Below, in pieces: positions 52,331-60,623 of a stretch of 64,000 bases of DNA (its first letter is position 1; each line of letters opens with the position of its first letter). Source of the stretch: CAILZL01 sp050248275 (GTDB lineage Bacteria; Pseudomonadota; Gammaproteobacteria; Steroidobacterales; Steroidobacteraceae); NCBI GenBank assembly GCA_050248275.1, contig JBFWSR010000007.1, forward strand, positions 82,065 through 146,064. Reading direction: 5' to 3'. The notes under the pieces are model-generated. The model had not been told where the DNA came from. It searched no databases and worked only from the letters and a program-made list of their open reading frames with translations. Position numbers and translations under genes: made by a program.

Positions 52331-53122
52331 TCAGCGCGACCAGTCCGGTTTGCGCTTTTCCAGAAAGGCCTGCAGCCCTTCGCGGCCTTCATCCGAGGTG
52401 CGCAGCTGCGCCAGCAGTCGGGCCGTACGCGCGGCCAGCAAGTCGCGTTGTTCGGTAGCGGGCATGGCGATCTCGCGGACCAGTTTCTTACTGGCCTGCT
52501 GTGCGAGTGGACCGCCCTGCAACAGCAGTTCGATTTCCTGTTCGATCGTCTGGTCGAGTTGCTGTGCGTCGATATGCCGATGAATCAGCCCCAGTTGCAG
52601 CGCCTGCCCGGCATCGAAGCGGGTGGCAGTAAGTAACAGCCGGCGTGCCTGACGCTGGCCGATGGCGGCAAGCACATAAGGTGCAATGGTGGCGGCCACC
52701 AGCCCGAACTTCACTTCCGACAAGCTGAACCTGGCTTGCGAACTGCCAATGGCGATGTCCGCGCAGGCAATCAGCCCGATGCCGCCGCCAAAGGCATTGC
52801 CGTTGATGCGGGCAATGACCGGCTTGCTGAATTCATCCAGCTTGCGCAGGCAGCGTGCCATCGCCAAGGCATCGCTGAAATTATCCGCTTCACTGGTGCG
52901 ACCCATGCGTTGCATATGTTCGAGATCGGCGCCGGCACTGAAACTGACGCCGGCGCCGGTTAGTACCAGCACCCGCACGCTTGGATCGCTTTCCAGTTGC
53001 ACAAGTGTTTCATGCAGACTGTCGATCAACTCGGCATTGAAAGCATTGTGCCGCTCCGGCCGGTTGAGCATCACGGTGGCGATGCCACGGGGATCAATGG
53101 TGAGCAGGACGGTGGATGACAT
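52331..53122 (-). CDS. liuC: Enoyl-CoA hydratase family, methylglutaconyl-CoA hydratase-like
   Basis: A 263-aa crotonase. Oxyanion-hole segments are FSAGADLEHMQRM and NAFGGGIGLIACADIAIG, with the catalytic Glu expected in FSLSEVKFGLVAATIAPYVL. The C-terminal LQAFLEKRKPDW is typical. By position after the carboxylase beta subunit and isovaleryl-CoA dehydrogenase, it should hydrate 3-methylglutaconyl-CoA in leucine breakdown. Start 53122 is set by homology; the upstream open frame is a shadow of liuB. Confidence 0.9.
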   Translation of the reverse strand: MSSTVLLTIDPRGIATVMLNRPERHNAFNAELIDSLHETLVQLESDPSVRVLVLTGAGVSFSAGADLEHMQRMGRTSEADNFSDALAMARCLRKLDEFSKPVIARINGNAFGGGIGLIACADIAIGSSQARFSLSEVKFGLVAATIAPYVLAAIGQRQARRLLLTATRFDAGQALQLGLIHRHIDAQQLDQTIEQEIELLLQGGPLAQQASKKLVREIAMPATEQRDLLAARTARLLAQLRTSDEGREGLQAFLEKRKPDWSR

Positions 53123-53144
53123 GTTGATTGCCTTACCTGTGCAT

Positions 53145-54752
53145 CTACATTCTGAAAATTCCATAACGTTCTGCACCGGGCGCCGGACCCTGTGCGGCGA
53201 TTTGCAGCGCCTGCGCCAGCACCTTGCGGGTATCGAGCGGATCGATGATGCCATCGTCCCACAGTCGCGCAGTGGCGTAGTAAGGGCTGCCTTCGGTTTC
53301 ATAGCTGGTGCGGATCTCGTTCATGAACTGCTGTTCCTGTTCCGTCGACCAGGTTTGGTCGCGTGCCTGCAGCGCATCGCGACGTACCGAGGCTAGCACC
53401 TGCGCCGCCTGTTCGCCGCCCATCACTGAAATGCGCGCATTCGGCCACGTCCACAAAAAACGCGGCGCATAGGCGCGGCCGCACATGGCGTAATTGCCGG
53501 CGCCGAACGAGCCGCCAATGATCACGGTGAATTTGGGTACGCGTGCGCAGGCCACGGCATTGACCATCTTGGCGCCATCCTTGGCAATGCCGCCGTGCTC
53601 AACATTCTTGCCCACCATGAAGCCGGTAATGTTTTGCAGGAACAGCAAGGGGATGTTGCGACGATTGGCCAGTTGAATGAAATGCGTGCCCTTGAGCGCC
53701 GACTCGGAAAACAGGATGCCCTGGTTGGCGAGGATGGCCACCGGATAACCGTCGATGTGCGCGAAGCCGCACACCAGTGTCTTGCCGTACAGCGGTTTGA
53801 ATTCATGGAATTCAGAGCCATCCACCAGGCGCGCAATGATTTCATGCACGTCATAGGGATAGCGCGTGTCCTGGGGAATCAGACCGTAAATATCCTGTGC
53901 GGCATACAAAGGTTCGCGTGACTCACGACGCGCCAGCCACGGTGCGGGCGCATCGCCCAGATGCGCAATGGCTTCACGCGCCAGTTGCAAGGCATGTTGA
54001 TCGTCGTCCGCCAGCAGATCGGCCACGCCGGAGATGCGCGTATGCACATCGCCGCCGCCCAGTGTTTCGGCATCGACCACTTCGCCGGTGGCGGCTTTGA
54101 CCAGCGGCGGCCCGCCCAGAAAGATGGTGCCCTGTTTGCGCACGATGATGGCTTCATCGCACATGGCCGGGACATAGGCGCCACCGGCGGTGCATGAGCC
54201 CATTACCACTGCAATCTGCGCAATGCCGGCGGCCGACAATTGCGCCTGATTGAAAAAGATGCGTCCGAAATGTTCGCGATCTGGGAACACTTCGCTTTGC
54301 AGGGGTAGATAAGCGCCGCCGGAGTCTACCAGATAAATGCAGGGCAGGCGATTCTCGGCGGCGATCTCCTGGGCGCGCAGATGTTTTTTGACGGTGAGCG
54401 GAAAGTAAGTGCCGCCTTTGACCGTGGCATCATTGGCTACCACCATTACTGCGCGGCCCTGGATATAACCGATGCCGGCCACCACACCGGCTGCCGGCGC
54501 GCCGCCTTCGTACACATCTTCCGCAGCCAGTGGTGCGATTTCCAGAAAGGGACTGCCGGGGTCCAGCAACACGGTGATGCGATCGCGTGCCAATAATTTG
54601 CCGCGTTCGGTGTGCTTGCGACAGGCGGCTTCACCGCCGCCTTGCTGGGCGGCGCCCATACGCGCTTTCAGTTCGTTGACCAAGCCTTGAAAGTGCGCGG
54701 CATGAGTCTGGAAAGATTCACTGCTCGTGTCGATGCGACTATCGAGTTTCAT
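53145..54752 (-). CDS. liuB: Methylcrotonoyl-CoA carboxylase beta (carboxyltransferase) subunit
   Basis: A 535-aa acyl-CoA carboxyltransferase. It shows RERGKLLARDRITVLLDPGS-like HTERGKLLARDRITVLLDPG, VVANDATVKGGTYFPLTVKK, YLVDSGGAYLPLQSEVFPD, VMGSCTAGGAYVPAMCDEA and IIGGSFGAGNYAMCGRAYAP with the two oxyanion loops. It needs a biotin carboxylase partner (LiuD), which is not in this window. It sits between liuA and liuC with overlap to liuA. The product is 3-methylglutaconyl-CoA. Confidence 0.95.
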   Translation of the reverse strand: MKLDSRIDTSSESFQTHAAHFQGLVNELKARMGAAQQGGGEAACRKHTERGKLLARDRITVLLDPGSPFLEIAPLAAEDVYEGGAPAAGVVAGIGYIQGRAVMVVANDATVKGGTYFPLTVKKHLRAQEIAAENRLPCIYLVDSGGAYLPLQSEVFPDREHFGRIFFNQAQLSAAGIAQIAVVMGSCTAGGAYVPAMCDEAIIVRKQGTIFLGGPPLVKAATGEVVDAETLGGGDVHTRISGVADLLADDDQHALQLAREAIAHLGDAPAPWLARRESREPLYAAQDIYGLIPQDTRYPYDVHEIIARLVDGSEFHEFKPLYGKTLVCGFAHIDGYPVAILANQGILFSESALKGTHFIQLANRRNIPLLFLQNITGFMVGKNVEHGGIAKDGAKMVNAVACARVPKFTVIIGGSFGAGNYAMCGRAYAPRFLWTWPNARISVMGGEQAAQVLASVRRDALQARDQTWSTEQEQQFMNEIRTSYETEGSPYYATARLWDDGIIDPLDTRKVLAQALQIAAQGPAPGAERYGIFRM

Positions 54753-55906
54753 CCGCTGGCTCCGAAAATTTCGCGACCGATCAGCATGCGCCGGATTTCG
54801 TTGGTGCCGGCGCCGATTTCATAGAGCTTGGCATCGCGCAACAAACGTCCTGCCGGATAGTCGTTGGTATAGCCATTGCCGCCCAGCGCCTGAATGGCGT
54901 CCAGCGCCATCAAGGTGGCTTTTTCCGAAGCCTGCAGAATGCAGGCAGCGGCATCGATGCGCGTGACCCGACCCTGGTCGCAGGCGCGTGCCACGGCATA
55001 CACATAACTGCGGCAGGCATTCATGGTCGAATACATGTCGGCGATCTTGGCCTGTATCAGTTCAAAGGTGCCGATGGGTTTGCCGAACTGTTTGCGTTGA
55101 TGCACATACGGCAGCACCAGATCGAAGCAGGCGCGCATGATGCCCAGTGGACCGGCGGCCAATACCACGCGCTCGTAATCCAGGCCGCTCATCAATACCT
55201 CGGCGCCGCCATATTCCACATGCAGCAGGTTTTCCGCAGGCACCTTGCAGTTGTCCAGCACCAGCTCGCAGGTGTCGGAGCCGCGCATGCCCAGTTTGTC
55301 GAGTTTTTGTGCGCTGCTGAAGCCGGGCAGGTTGCGTTCGACGATGAAGGCAGTGACGCCTTGCGCGCCGCGCGCAGGATCGAGTGTGGCGTAGAGAATG
55401 ATGACATCCGCAGTCGGACCATTGGTGATCCACATCTTGCGGCCATTGAGTACGTAATGATCGCCACGCCGTTCGGCGCGGGCGGTCATGCCCATGACAT
55501 CGGAACCGGCGCCGGTTTCGCTCATAGCCAGCGCACCCAGGTGTTCACCCGAGATGAGTTTGGGCAGGAAGCGGGCTTTCTGCGCAGGCGTGCCCCAGCG
55601 TCGCAGTTGATTCACGCACAGGTTGGAATGCGCGCCATAAGACAAGGCTACCGACGCCGAGGCGCGGCTGAGTTCTTCCATGGCAATGACATGTTCCAGA
55701 TAACCCAGGCCGCTGCCGCCCAGTTCTGTTTCCACTGTAATGCCCAACAGGCCCAGTTCGCCCAGCCTGGGCCAGAGATCGCGTGGAAATTCGTTGTGCT
55801 GATCGATGCGCTGGGCGCGCGGCGCGATTTCCTTCGCGGCGAATTCAGCCACGGTCCGGCGCAGCAGATCGAGGTTTTCGCCGAGCAGAAAATCGAAGTC
55901 TTCCAT
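54749..55906 (-). CDS. liuA: Isovaleryl-CoA dehydrogenase
   Basis: A 385-aa acyl-CoA dehydrogenase. FAD/substrate signatures are ALAMSETGAGSDVMGM and the segment QRKQFGKPIGTFELIQAKIA, with the isovaleryl-type catalytic base Glu likely in helix region of DYERVVLAAGPLGIMRACFD. The C terminus LYEIGAGTNEIRRMLIGREIF is typical. It oxidises isovaleryl-CoA to 3-methylcrotonyl-CoA, passing electrons to ETF. Start 55906 follows GGGAGAG; an ATG at 55924 is possible. It overlaps liuB by four bases (ATGA). Confidence 0.93.
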   Translation of the reverse strand: MEDFDFLLGENLDLLRRTVAEFAAKEIAPRAQRIDQHNEFPRDLWPRLGELGLLGITVETELGGSGLGYLEHVIAMEELSRASASVALSYGAHSNLCVNQLRRWGTPAQKARFLPKLISGEHLGALAMSETGAGSDVMGMTARAERRGDHYVLNGRKMWITNGPTADVIILYATLDPARGAQGVTAFIVERNLPGFSSAQKLDKLGMRGSDTCELVLDNCKVPAENLLHVEYGGAEVLMSGLDYERVVLAAGPLGIMRACFDLVLPYVHQRKQFGKPIGTFELIQAKIADMYSTMNACRSYVYAVARACDQGRVTRIDAAACILQASEKATLMALDAIQALGGNGYTNDYPAGRLLRDAKLYEIGAGTNEIRRMLIGREIFGASG

Positions 55907-56076
55907 GTGGCTCTCCCGTGTCATGCTGTGCGGAGATCAGTAAGGTCATGGAACCCGTCTTAAACAGCCCCATGATCGGACAGCCTGGACTAAAACTGTA
56001 ATCGCCAATACTGTGGTGTTGATTATGCTCGCTTCGGCGTTATCTGGAATGCGCGCTGATCGAGGTTGCGGCTTGA

Positions 56077-57255
56077 TCAGATCAGTTCAATCGCCATGGC
56101 CGTCGCTTCACCGCCGCCAATGCACAACGCGGCAATGCCGCGTTTCAAGCCACGCGTCCGCAGGGCATGAATCAAGGTAGTGAGGATGCGTGCGCCGGTG
56201 GCGCCGATGGGATGTCCCAGCGCACAGGCGCCGCCATGCACATTGACTTTGTCATGACTCAGGCCAACATCGTGCATGGCGGCCATCGCAACACAGGCAA
56301 AGGCTTCGTTGATTTCATACAAGTCGACATCGGCGGCCTGCCAGCCGGCTTTGGCCAGCACCTTCTTGATGGCGCTGCCGGGAGCAGTGGTAAACCACTC
56401 CGGCTCATGGGCATGACTGGCATGGGCGACGATATGGGCCATGGGTGGACGACCCAGCGTTGCGGCATGTGCGGCAGTGGTCAGCACCAATGCAGCCGCC
56501 CCGTCCGAGATGGAAGATGAGCTGGCGGCCGTCACCGTGCCGTCCTTGTTGAAAGCAGGTTTGAGGGTGGCAATCTTGCCAAGATCGCACGCGCCTGGTG
56601 TTTCGTCCGTATCCACCACCTGTTCGCCCTTGCGGGTTTTGACGGTGACAGGCGCGATTTCCGCCTTGAAAACACCGTTTGTCACGGCAGCCTGCGCACG
56701 TCGTACCGACTCGGCGGCAAAGGCATCCTGCTGTTCGCGCGTAAAGCCATATTTGGCGGCGGTGGCATCGGCGAAGTGCCCCATCATCCTGCCGTCATAG
56801 GGATTCTGCAGGCCGTCGTAGAACATGTGATCCAGGATTTCGCCATGCCCCATGCGATAACCGGCGCGCGCCTTGGCCAGCAAGTAAGGCGCGTTGCTCA
56901 TGGATTCAAAGCCGCCTGCCAGAACAATCCGGGCACTACCGGCAACGAGTTGATCGGAGCCCAGCATCGCGGCTTTCATCGCCGAGCCGCACATCTTGTT
57001 AATGGTGGTCGCAGGGGTGCTCGCCGGTAATCCGGCGCCGAGCATGGCCTGGCGAGCGGGCGCCTGCCCCTGTCCGGCCATAAGCACGCAACCCAGAATG
57101 ACTTCATCAATACGTTCGCCCGGCACGCCACTGTCGGTCAGGGCGGCGCGCACTGCCGCAGCGCCCAGTTGCGAGGCGGTGCTGGATGCGAAAACACCTT
57201 GGAACGCGCCAATCGGGGTACGACGCGCAGCAAGAATGACGATATCTGCAGTCAT
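56077..57255 (-). CDS. Acetyl-CoA acetyltransferase (thiolase)
   Basis: A 392-aa thiolase. The acyl-enzyme Cys is in TTINKMCGSAMKAAMLGS; later YEINEAFACVAM with the catalytic His in HGGACALGHPIGATGARI, and the second Cys in ALCIGGGEATAMAIEL. It forms or cleaves acetoacetyl-CoA. In this context it would end leucine degradation or channel acetoacetate. AGGAC is before the ATG at 57255. Downstream on the same strand is the liu set after a 170-bp gap; upstream is plsC overlapping the gap. Confidence 0.95.
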   Translation of the reverse strand: MTADIVILAARRTPIGAFQGVFASSTASQLGAAAVRAALTDSGVPGERIDEVILGCVLMAGQGQAPARQAMLGAGLPASTPATTINKMCGSAMKAAMLGSDQLVAGSARIVLAGGFESMSNAPYLLAKARAGYRMGHGEILDHMFYDGLQNPYDGRMMGHFADATAAKYGFTREQQDAFAAESVRRAQAAVTNGVFKAEIAPVTVKTRKGEQVVDTDETPGACDLGKIATLKPAFNKDGTVTAASSSSISDGAAALVLTTAAHAATLGRPPMAHIVAHASHAHEPEWFTTAPGSAIKKVLAKAGWQAADVDLYEINEAFACVAMAAMHDVGLSHDKVNVHGGACALGHPIGATGARILTTLIHALRTRGLKRGIAALCIGGGEATAMAIELI

Positions 57256-57283
57256 GACAAATTGTCCTGTGTGAAAGTGCGGA

Positions 57284-58069
57284 TCATTCATGGATCGAGA
57301 GCTCCGCTGCCGGTTTCGGTTCCTCCGTCGGATCCGCCAGCAGATCGGGCTCCCCCAAGGCCATGAGAATGCGTGCCCGGGCCTGATCGCGCAGCAGTTC
57401 GACTTCGCTGCGGTCGGTGCGTGAGCTGTTACGGCTCAATGCACCGAGTATTTCCACTTCAATCCGTCCGGGTCGTGGCCACGGACTGCCGGGCCGCAGG
57501 ATGCGGCGCGTGCCATGAATGGCCACCGGCACCACCGGCAAGGCAGCGCGCTGTGCCGTGGCGAAGGCGCCCAGATGAAAAGCCTGCAAGCCGACCCGGT
57601 GGGTGAAAGTGCCTTCCGGAAAAAACACCAGCGACCGGCCATCGGTCGCCTGACGCATGATGCGCCGCGCATCCATGCCTCCGGCATGACGATTGGCCCG
57701 ATCCACAAACAGGGAGCCGATGCGTTTCAACAGCAGTCCGGCCAGCGGCACCTTGACCATTTCTTTCTTGATGACAAACGAAAAGCGTGCTGGCAGGGCA
57801 GCCTTGAGCAGCAGGCCATCCAGATAGCTGCCGTGATTGGCGACGACCACACAGGGTTCATCCGGCAGGAGGTCAAGATTGAGCAGTTCAAAGCGGATGC
57901 CCGTTACTCGCAGCACTGCGCTTGCCGTCCAGTGCGCCAGCGCGCGCCGGTTGTGGATGCCGGGGACAATGAACAACAGCAGTAGCGTGACGACACTGAA
58001 TGCGACCAGCACCGACCATACATAGCATCCATAAACCAGGCGCATGAAGAAGCTGAAGGGGTTACTCAT
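57284..58069 (-). CDS. plsC: 1-acylglycerol-3-phosphate O-acyltransferase (PlsC-like)
   Basis: A 261-aa membrane acyltransferase. One N-terminal hydrophobic segment is LVAFSVVTLLLLFIVPG. Motif I (HX4D) is VVVANHGSYLDGLLLKA; motif III is LVFFPEGTFTHRVG; motif IV is VVPVAIHGTRRIL. It forms phosphatidic acid. Start 58069 is chosen, with no strong ribosome site. It is directly followed by the thiolase gene. A CRP-like site is 115 bp upstream. Confidence 0.92.
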   Translation of the reverse strand: MSNPFSFFMRLVYGCYVWSVLVAFSVVTLLLLFIVPGIHNRRALAHWTASAVLRVTGIRFELLNLDLLPDEPCVVVANHGSYLDGLLLKAALPARFSFVIKKEMVKVPLAGLLLKRIGSLFVDRANRHAGGMDARRIMRQATDGRSLVFFPEGTFTHRVGLQAFHLGAFATAQRAALPVVPVAIHGTRRILRPGSPWPRPGRIEVEILGALSRNSSRTDRSEVELLRDQARARILMALGEPDLLADPTEEPKPAAELSIHE

Positions 58070-58183
58070 TGCGCAATTTGCAAAACGGGTTGTGACCAAT
58101 GCACGGCTGGCGGCTTCCTGACGGTATCCAAAGCAGACATTTTCTGTGAACTGTTTCTCTTTATGTTAATAGGCAATATGTTC

Positions 58184-58199
58184 TGTGATTGTAATCACA
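58184..58199. promoter_or_regulatory. CRP/Vfr-like binding site in plsC-xerD gap
   Basis: TGTGA-TTGTAA-TCACA: both half-sites match the CRP consensus perfectly with the standard six-base spacer. It lies between the divergent plsC (start 58069) and xerD (start ~58321), in an AT-rich gap of about 250 bp that has no other clear feature. It could affect either gene. Confidence 0.6.
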
Positions 58200-58320
58200 A
58201 CGGTGGAATTCGAGCTCAGCATACTGCGTGTCAACCAAGTTTCATGGGGCGATTACATCAATTGGTGTTTATGCCCGATTTTAGTGAATCCCTTAGTGGT
58301 CGATGCAGTCTGGAATGCCA

Positions 58321-59277
58321 ATGAGCGTAGCACCGAAGTCATCAGTGTATTCAAAGTCGGACCTTCCCGTGTCAGCGAACAGGCCAACAGCCGCTACTTC
58401 CGTCATTGATCGCTTCCTGGATGCGGTCTGGATGGAGCGTGGCCTGTCACCCAACACCCTGTCGGCCTACCGGGCGGATCTGGTGGGTCTGGACCGCTGG
58501 CTGCAGGGGCATGGTTCGCAGATCAGTACCGCTTCGCGGGCCGATTTGCTGGCTTTCCTGGCCTGGCGGGTCGAGCAGGGCGCGCGACCGCGTTCCACGG
58601 CACGCCAGCTATCCAGTTTCCGGCGCTTTTATCGCTACCTGTTACGTGAAAACGCGCTCAAGGAAGACCCTACTTCGCAAATCGCCATGCCCAAGATTGG
58701 CCGTGCCTTGCCCAAGTCGCTGACTGAAGAGGAAGTGGATGCCTTGCTGGATGCGCCGACCACCCGGGATGCGCTGGGCAATCGTGACCGCGCCATGCTG
58801 GAAGTGCTGTATGCCACCGGTTTGCGGGTATCGGAACTGGTGAATCTGAAGATCAATCAGGTCAATCTCAATCAGGGTGTGCTGCGCATTGTCGGCAAGG
58901 GCGACCGCGAGCGGCTGATCCCGCTGGGGGAAGAGTCGGTCAAATGGCTGGCGCAATTTGCCCAGGGTGCGCGTCTGGAAATACTGCTGGAACGCCAGTC
59001 TGAATATCTGTTCCCCACGCGCCGTGGCGAGCGCATGACGCGTCAGGCGTTCTGGCACATCATCAAACGTTATGCGCTCAAAGCAGGTATCAACAAGGAT
59101 CTGTCGCCGCATACGCTGCGTCATGCCTTTGCGACGCATCTGCTGAATCACGGCGCCGACCTGCGCGTGGTGCAGATGTTGCTGGGACACAGCGACCTGT
59201 CCACCACGCAGATCTACACGCATGTGGCGCGTGAACGCATGAAGGAGTTGCATGCCCAGCATCATCCGCGGGGATGA
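58321..59277 (+). CDS. xerD: Tyrosine recombinase XerD
   Basis: A 318-aa site-specific recombinase. N-terminal SAM-like domain: DAVWMERGLSPNTLSAYRAD, RQLSSFRRFYRYLLRENAL. The catalytic domain has Arg in LYATGLRVSELVNLKI, Lys in VGKGDRERLIPLG, the HxxR in LSPHTLRHAFATHLL, His in LLGHSDLSTTQIYTHV and nucleophile Tyr there. It resolves chromosome dimers at dif with XerC and FtsK. ATG 58321 is a guess; GTG at 58369 nearer the homologous part is possible. It ends before a large inverted repeat. Confidence 0.95.
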   Translation: MSVAPKSSVYSKSDLPVSANRPTAATSVIDRFLDAVWMERGLSPNTLSAYRADLVGLDRWLQGHGSQISTASRADLLAFLAWRVEQGARPRSTARQLSSFRRFYRYLLRENALKEDPTSQIAMPKIGRALPKSLTEEEVDALLDAPTTRDALGNRDRAMLEVLYATGLRVSELVNLKINQVNLNQGVLRIVGKGDRERLIPLGEESVKWLAQFAQGARLEILLERQSEYLFPTRRGERMTRQAFWHIIKRYALKAGINKDLSPHTLRHAFATHLLNHGADLRVVQMLLGHSDLSTTQIYTHVARERMKELHAQHHPRG

Positions 59278-59290
59278 GACAGGTTAATGC

Positions 59291-59427
59291 GCTGGACTTG
59301 TAGGCTTTTTATGCAAGACTCGCCGTCCCCCGCCAGGGATTTCGCAGCGTCACAAGTACATCCCTGTAGGTGCGACGGCCGGGTCCAACCGGCCGACGGT
59401 CTTGAATAAAAAGCCTGCACATCCAGC
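59291..59427. repeat. Large inverted repeat with REP-like core downstream of xerD
   Basis: Arms 59291-59319 and 59399-59427 are inverted repeats identical at 25 of 29 positions; each carries a TAAAAAGCCT-type core. Between them lies a hairpin CGGCCGG/CCGGCCG (59376-59382, 59389-59395) preceded by CCTGTAGGTGCGAC. It fills most of the xerD-ferredoxin gap (59278-59489). It may be a REP-related element, a bidirectional terminator, or both. Confidence 0.6.
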
Positions 59428-59435
59428 ATGAATTG

Positions 59436-59473
59436 CAAACAACAAGGCCCGCAAAAGCGGGCCTTGTTGTTTG
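59436..59473. terminator. Bidirectional hairpin terminator, xerD and ferredoxin
   Basis: CAAACAACAAGGCCCGC, loop AAAA, and its complement GCGGGCCTTGTTGTTTG: a perfect 17-base stem between convergent xerD and ferredoxin genes. T-runs are short, but the stem is strong. Confidence 0.85.
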
Positions 59474-59489
59474 CGGAAGGTAAGGGGAA

Positions 59490-59813
59490 TCAGCGTTCCA
59501 GCAGCTTGAGCTTGTCGGGTTTGCCGTCCCAGTCCTTGGCGTCGGCGGGCGGAGTCTTGCGTTCGGTAATCACCGGCCAGTTCTTGGACAGTTCCGCATT
59601 GAGCTTGAGGAACTGTTCCTGGCCTTTAGGGATCTCCTCTTCGGAGTGAATGGCTTCGGCAGGGCATTCCGGTTCGCACAGGGTGCAATCAATGCATTCA
59701 TCCGGGTCGATCACCAGAAAATTGGGGCCTTCATGGAAGCAGTCCACCGGGCAGACTTCCACGCAGTCCATGTATTTGCATTTAATGCAGTTTTCGGTGA
59801 CGACGAAGGTCAT
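59490..59813 (-). CDS. fdxA: 7Fe ferredoxin (FdxA-type)
   Basis: A 107-aa ferredoxin with MTFVVTENCIKCKYMDCVEV at the start. Cysteines fit one [3Fe-4S] and one [4Fe-4S] cluster: ENCIKCKYMDCVEVCPVDCF and ECIDCTLCEPECPAEAIH. The C-terminal half (PKGQEQFLKLNAELSKNWPV) is typical of the FdxA group. It is an electron carrier of uncertain partner. The ATG at 59813 marks the family start; the frame is open upstream into the NUDIX gene as a shadow. It is downstream of the NUDIX gene on the same strand. Confidence 0.95.
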   Translation of the reverse strand: MTFVVTENCIKCKYMDCVEVCPVDCFHEGPNFLVIDPDECIDCTLCEPECPAEAIHSEEEIPKGQEQFLKLNAELSKNWPVITERKTPPADAKDWDGKPDKLKLLER

Positions 59814-59898
59814 TGAACAGCTCCAGACACGGCCGGACAGGGCCGGGAAATTGCGAAGGGGCGCTATTCTGCCAAAGCAGGGGAGGATGGCAAGCCAT

Positions 59899-60426
59899 TC
59901 ACGCAATAGTGTGCATGTGCAACAGCTCGCGCGCCGCAGCGCGGTCTTCCAGGAAGCGAACCAGGCTGAAATGAATGCTCTCGAAAGCCAACTCGTTCCA
60001 CGGGATTTCGTGTTCGCGCACCAGCTTGACTTCCAGGCTTTCCGGGCCCGCACCGACATTGAGATTGCGCAGTCTGGCGCGGAACATCAGGTGTACCTGA
60101 TGGTTATGAATGATGTTGATGACGGCCAGCAGCGAGCCGATTTCGACATCCGCCAGCGCTTCCTCCCGGGCTTCACGGGCGGCGCCGGCCTGCACTGTTT
60201 CGCCGTTTTCCATGAATCCGGCGGGTAATGTCCAGTAGCCACGCCGGGGTTCGATGGCGCGACGGCAGATCAGGATCTGATCCTCCCACATCGGCACGCA
60301 ACCGGCGATGATGCGTGGATTTTCATAATGGATGGTCCGGCAGACGGAACAGACATGACGGAAGAGATGGTCGCCCTCGGGGATCTCGAGCATCACCGGG
60401 TGGCCACAACTGGCGCAAAATTTCAT
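59899..60426 (-). CDS. NUDIX hydrolase with N-terminal zinc ribbon
   Basis: A 175-aa protein. The Zn ribbon has CASCGHP and CSVCRTIHY. The NUDIX box is GFMENGETVQAGAAREAREE (the G-x5-E-x7-REUXEE pattern). It resembles the ADP-ribose or NADH pyrophosphatase-like group with the Zn ribbon (NudC-like part lacking the N-terminal domain). It hydrolyses a nucleoside diphosphate derivative. It is 85 bp upstream of the ferredoxin gene and divergent from serC. Confidence 0.9.
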   Translation of the reverse strand: MKFCASCGHPVMLEIPEGDHLFRHVCSVCRTIHYENPRIIAGCVPMWEDQILICRRAIEPRRGYWTLPAGFMENGETVQAGAAREAREEALADVEIGSLLAVINIIHNHQVHLMFRARLRNLNVGAGPESLEVKLVREHEIPWNELAFESIHFSLVRFLEDRAAARELLHMHTIA

Positions 60427-60623
60427 GATGGACGGGCTCAGGCAATGATCGCTGAATTATGGCAGGGAAGGGTTGCGTTCGGGATGTCGTGGCCGACCCC
60501 GTAACGACCATGCCATCCGGTCTTTGCGCGAGAGGTACGGTTACGGGGCCGCGCTGCTTCCTGCCGCCAAATCCCGTACACTGATCAGCTTCCATCTCCA
60601 GCCAGTAGCAAGGTGAGTCAGCA

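Noticed and set aside
58185..58409. 74-codon frame in the plsC-xerD gap
   Set aside because: Its start overlaps the CRP-like site, there is no ribosome site, and its 3' part lies inside xerD.
59278..59489. A dif site near xerD
   Set aside because: The inverted repeats do not resemble the 28-bp XerC/XerD target, and dif is not usually beside xerD.
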